From: Paenibacillus daejeonensis DSM 15491
GTDB lineage: Bacteria; Bacillota; Bacilli; Paenibacillales; Paenibacillaceae
Assembly: GCF_000378385.1 (NCBI RefSeq)
Contig: NZ_KB899667.1
Coordinates: 124,001 to 188,000, forward strand
Length of the DNA: 64,000 bases
Reading direction: 5' to 3'
In this document: positions 62,085-64,000 of the stretch, piece after piece
How the letters are laid out: each line of letters starts with the position of its first letter
Numbering within the stretch: position 1 is the first letter of the stretch
Made by a program: the position numbers and the translations under genes
The notes under the pieces: model-generated
What the model was told of the DNA's origin: nothing
The model's database searches: none
The model's input: only the letters and a program-made list of their open reading frames with translations

Positions 62085-62347
62085 AAAAAAAAATCACCTC
62101 CCGGGAATAGGAATTCCCGGGGGCGATTGGATCGCGGTGCCACCCCAAGTTCGCACATGTGTTGCCACATGAGCCTTTGTGAGTACATGAGTATACTCGT
62201 GCTCGATAACAGAAGCACCTGTCACATCATCCCTGAGTTCGTTTCGATGTGCTGCTCAGAGCCTTGGTTCAACAAGTGATCTATACTCCTTTTCAGCTAC
62301 CGGAGCTCTCTGAGATACATCAGCCTGTTTACTCTTCTCTTCATCGC
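62085..62347 (-). promoter_or_regulatory. T-box riboswitch leader
   Basis: On the minus strand: stem I base CGATG/CATCG, loop-E AGTA with GAA, GNUG-type distal loop, the T-box core GGGTGGCACCGCG (62145-62133), and a terminator stem (CCCGGGAAT/ATTCCCGGG, 62100-62120) with a run of nine T. The three bases after GAA, the usual specifier position, read CCA (62267-62265), a proline codon. The UGGN variable base of the T-box is C, which would pair with a tRNA discriminator G; that is not expected for tRNA-Pro, so shifting the specifier one base to CAA (Gln) must also be considered. Confidence 0.9.
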
Positions 62348-62356
62348 ATTTAGGAT

Positions 62357-62385
62357 ACGTTACCATGAATTACTTTTAAAGTAAA
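62357..62385 (-). promoter_or_regulatory. Promoter of the T-box leader
   Basis: TTTACT (62385-62380), 17-bp spacer, TAACGT (62362-62357) on the minus strand, placing the start about 3 nt before stem I. Confidence 0.55.
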
Positions 62386-62405
62386 TGAATTTTTGGTGAG
62401 AGTGA

Positions 62406-63272
62406 TTAGTATTGTTCAGGCCCGGGGGTAGAGCGTAACCGGCTGCGTGGCTTGACGGATCGGAGCTTAAGATCGGCCGCATACTCATGGGACGCATTCC
62501 CCTGGTGGGCGCCAGCCCGCCAGCCGACCTGCATCTCCGGCAGCAGCCGCCAATAACGCTTGGGCATGTGGGAGGCGCGTAGCTTGTGGTTGCGGCGCTC
62601 CCGGATGCCGACGGCATTATAGAATCCCTTCCAGAGCCTGCGGTATTTTTCTTCGGCTTCATCTGGCTCAGGCGGTGCCCATTCATCCAAGGGGATGATC
62701 TCGTACCGGCCCGGGCGATGGACAATTGCCTGTCTGTGGGTCTGATCATAGATCAGAAACGTCTCGTTGCGGTACCGTTCGCAGAAATGCTCGGCAATCT
62801 GAGACAACACTTCGTTTCGTGGTTCAATGATCGCAGCCATCACCGAACCGTACACCGAGAACCGGAGAAACGCCAGATAATCATGGCTCTCCCGGCGCAG
62901 CTGCTGAATCGCCTTGCCCAGCGCATGCACCGTGTCATCCGCCAGTCTGTCCATCACTGTGGGACCGTGCGTATAGCCCAGACGCAGGAAGCGGAGCAGC
63001 AGCAGCTCCTTATCCGCCACACAGGTCAAGAAGCCGAGGCGGATCCACTCCGTGGCCTCCGGTCCCATCTTCTCCGGCATCGACCGCCGTACGCGAGCCG
63101 CCTTCTCGGGATCGGTCTCGATCCACTTGGCTTCCAGCAGCAGACCCTGGGGGTCCTCCGCCGAGTGAATGGCGATCGGCATCTCCTTCCACAGATAGCT
63201 CTCGAACACGCAGCACAGCCAGCCGTCGAAGGTCCCGTCATATTGGTAGGCGAGGGAGGTCGTCCTGGTCAT
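62406..63272 (-). CDS. TIGR03915-family putative DNA repair protein
   Basis: A 288-aa protein of the DUF4130/TIGR03915 type: YQYDGTFDGWLCCVFESYLWKEMPIAIHS at the N-terminus, FLRFSVYGSVMAAIIEPRNEVLSQIAEHFCERYRNETFLIYDQTHR, EEKYRRLWKGFYNAVGIRERRNHKLRASHMPKRYWRLLPEM. These are always paired with a radical-SAM partner (TIGR03916), found 17 bp upstream. Probably a DNA-lesion processing enzyme. ATG 63272 with AAGGAGAG upstream. Confidence 0.9.
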   Translation of the reverse strand: MTRTTSLAYQYDGTFDGWLCCVFESYLWKEMPIAIHSAEDPQGLLLEAKWIETDPEKAARVRRSMPEKMGPEATEWIRLGFLTCVADKELLLLRFLRLGYTHGPTVMDRLADDTVHALGKAIQQLRRESHDYLAFLRFSVYGSVMAAIIEPRNEVLSQIAEHFCERYRNETFLIYDQTHRQAIVHRPGRYEIIPLDEWAPPEPDEAEEKYRRLWKGFYNAVGIRERRNHKLRASHMPKRYWRLLPEMQVGWRAGAHQGNASHEYAADLKLRSVKPRSRLRSTPGPEQY

Positions 63273-63289
63273 ATCGATGCTCTCCTTCC

Positions 63290-64000
63290 TCAGCCCTGCA
63301 GCCAAGAGGAGCCACCAACGCGCAGAGCCGAGAATTGCTGGTCGTCGAACAGCGACAATTGCTCCGGCTGGGATTGCGGCAACGCGGTTTCTCCTCCAGA
63401 CATCAGTGTCCGGATCAGCGTATGCTCGCCGACTTTTATTCCGTCCAGCAGCTTGCCCCGGCAGGTAATGAAGAAGCGGGCCCGCTTCAGGACGACCCCG
63501 AGCTTCTTAAGCGCTTGGAAATCGAGCGCCCCCGCCCGGCGCGCTCTTACAATACGCTGGGCGCTGCGGACGCCAATACCGGGTACGCGCAGCAGCATTT
63601 CGTACGGTGCACTATTGATCTCTACGGGGAATTGCTCCCGGTTATGAATAGCCCAACTCGATTTGGGGTCCAGAAGCGGGTGAAAGTTGGGGTTCTGCTC
63701 ATTCAGCAGCTCTTCCGCTCGAAAGCCGTAGAAGCGAAGCAGCCAATCCGCCTGGTACAGCCGGTGTTCCCGCAACAAGGGAGGCTTGGTGTCCAGCGAC
63801 GGCAGCAGCGAGTCCTCCACGACTGGTGTATACGCCGAGAAGAAAACGCGCCTCAGATTATAGTTCTTGTACAGCCCCTGCGTCAGCATCATAATCTGGT
63901 GGTCGCTGTCTGGCGTTGCTCCGACGATCATCTGGGTGCTCTGGCCAGCGGGTGCAAACTTGGGGGTGTGATTATATTTAACAAGATCGGCGCGGTTCTC
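63290..64000 (-). CDS. TIGR03916-family radical SAM DNA repair/modification protein, C-terminal part
   Basis: The frame is open past the window edge, so about 236 C-terminal residues are seen: KYNHTPKFAPAGQSTQMIVGATPDSD, VFFSAYTPVVEDSLLP, LYQADWLLRFYGFRAEELL, and the helix-hairpin-helix LLRVPGIGVRSAQRIVRARR. The radical-SAM CxxxCxxC core lies beyond the window. It is the upstream member of a two-gene repair operon with the TIGR03915 protein. Confidence 0.9.
   Translation of the reverse strand, partial: ENRADLVKYNHTPKFAPAGQSTQMIVGATPDSDHQIMMLTQGLYKNYNLRRVFFSAYTPVVEDSLLPSLDTKPPLLREHRLYQADWLLRFYGFRAEELLNEQNPNFHPLLDPKSSWAIHNREQFPVEINSAPYEMLLRVPGIGVRSAQRIVRARRAGALDFQALKKLGVVLKRARFFITCRGKLLDGIKVGEHTLIRTLMSGGETALPQSQPEQLSLFDDQQFSALRVGGSSWLQG

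Overview
The window looks like chromosomal DNA of a spore-forming Bacillota of the Paenibacillus type. The pointers are three sugar ABC importers made of a substrate-binding lipoprotein plus two permeases with no dedicated ATPase, an S-layer-homology protein, a T-box leader, a CcpA cre-like site, a SpoVB-like flippase, purine-rich AGGAGG ribosome-binding sites with some TTG/GTG starts, and moderate GC content. No rRNA, tRNA, phage or transposase gene is visible. Genus is an inference from gene content and style; no 16S is present.

Layout. 1-5.4 kb: the end of a LacI-type regulator, then a sugar ABC importer (lipoprotein, two permeases) and a cytosolic GH5 glycosidase of beta-mannanase type. 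5.5-13.7 kb: a long operon with an LplA/LplB/LplC-type importer, a TSUP anion exporter, an esterase, a ThuA protein, two SDR proteins (one with degenerate active site) and an AraC regulator. 13.8-23.4 kb: an APH-type kinase, a cell-surface protein with two complete class A beta-lactamase domains plus three SLH domains, a CE1/prolyl-oligopeptidase-like esterase behind a cre-like site, small envelope-type proteins, a VOC protein, a frameshifted RQC-minor gene and a flippase.

23.6-27.4 kb: a reactive-sulfur detoxification locus (rhodanese-MBL persulfide dioxygenase, TSUP exporter, TusA-rhodanese, TusA, DsrE, CstR) with four 16-bp ATACC...GGTAT palindromes in front of three transcription units. 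27.5-36.4 kb: a cupin, GH51 arabinofuranosidase with a divergent regulator, an SRPBCC-ArsR pair, an AT-richer pair (PD-(D/E)xK-like protein, uracil-DNA-glycosylase-like protein), GH27 alpha-galactosidase, a Cys-rich small protein, AraC, and a P-loop kinase.

36.4-40.3 kb: a DsbA-DsbB pair co-transcribed with a BlaI-type repressor and a sensor-less BlaR1-type M56 protease behind a large palindrome, followed by a nonsense-mutated ankyrin gene; the block is bracketed by related hairpin repeats. 40.4-50 kb: ferritin-like protein, hydrolase-DUF3237 fusion, a striking array of 51/52-bp tandem repeats, two esterases, another TSUP protein, an aldo/keto reductase with divergent MerR, a broken TPR gene and a repeat-rich spacer. 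50.1-58.5 kb: a catabolic operon (cupin, UPF0261/Tm-1-like, sugar isomerase-like, PEP-hydrolase-like TIM barrel, Gfo/Idh/MocA, ABC importer) with an XRE-cupin regulator. 58.6-64 kb: a membrane protein, an ECF sigma factor with probable anti-sigma factor, a T-box-controlled MFS gene broken by one base, and a two-gene DNA repair operon (TIGR03915 plus radical SAM TIGR03916) running off the end.

Taken together the window is mostly plant-polysaccharide scavenging (mannan, arabinan, galactoside, esterified sugars) interleaved with stress and envelope functions. Four genes are disrupted by single-base changes or stop codons, which points to recent gene decay or, for the homopolymer cases, sequence error.
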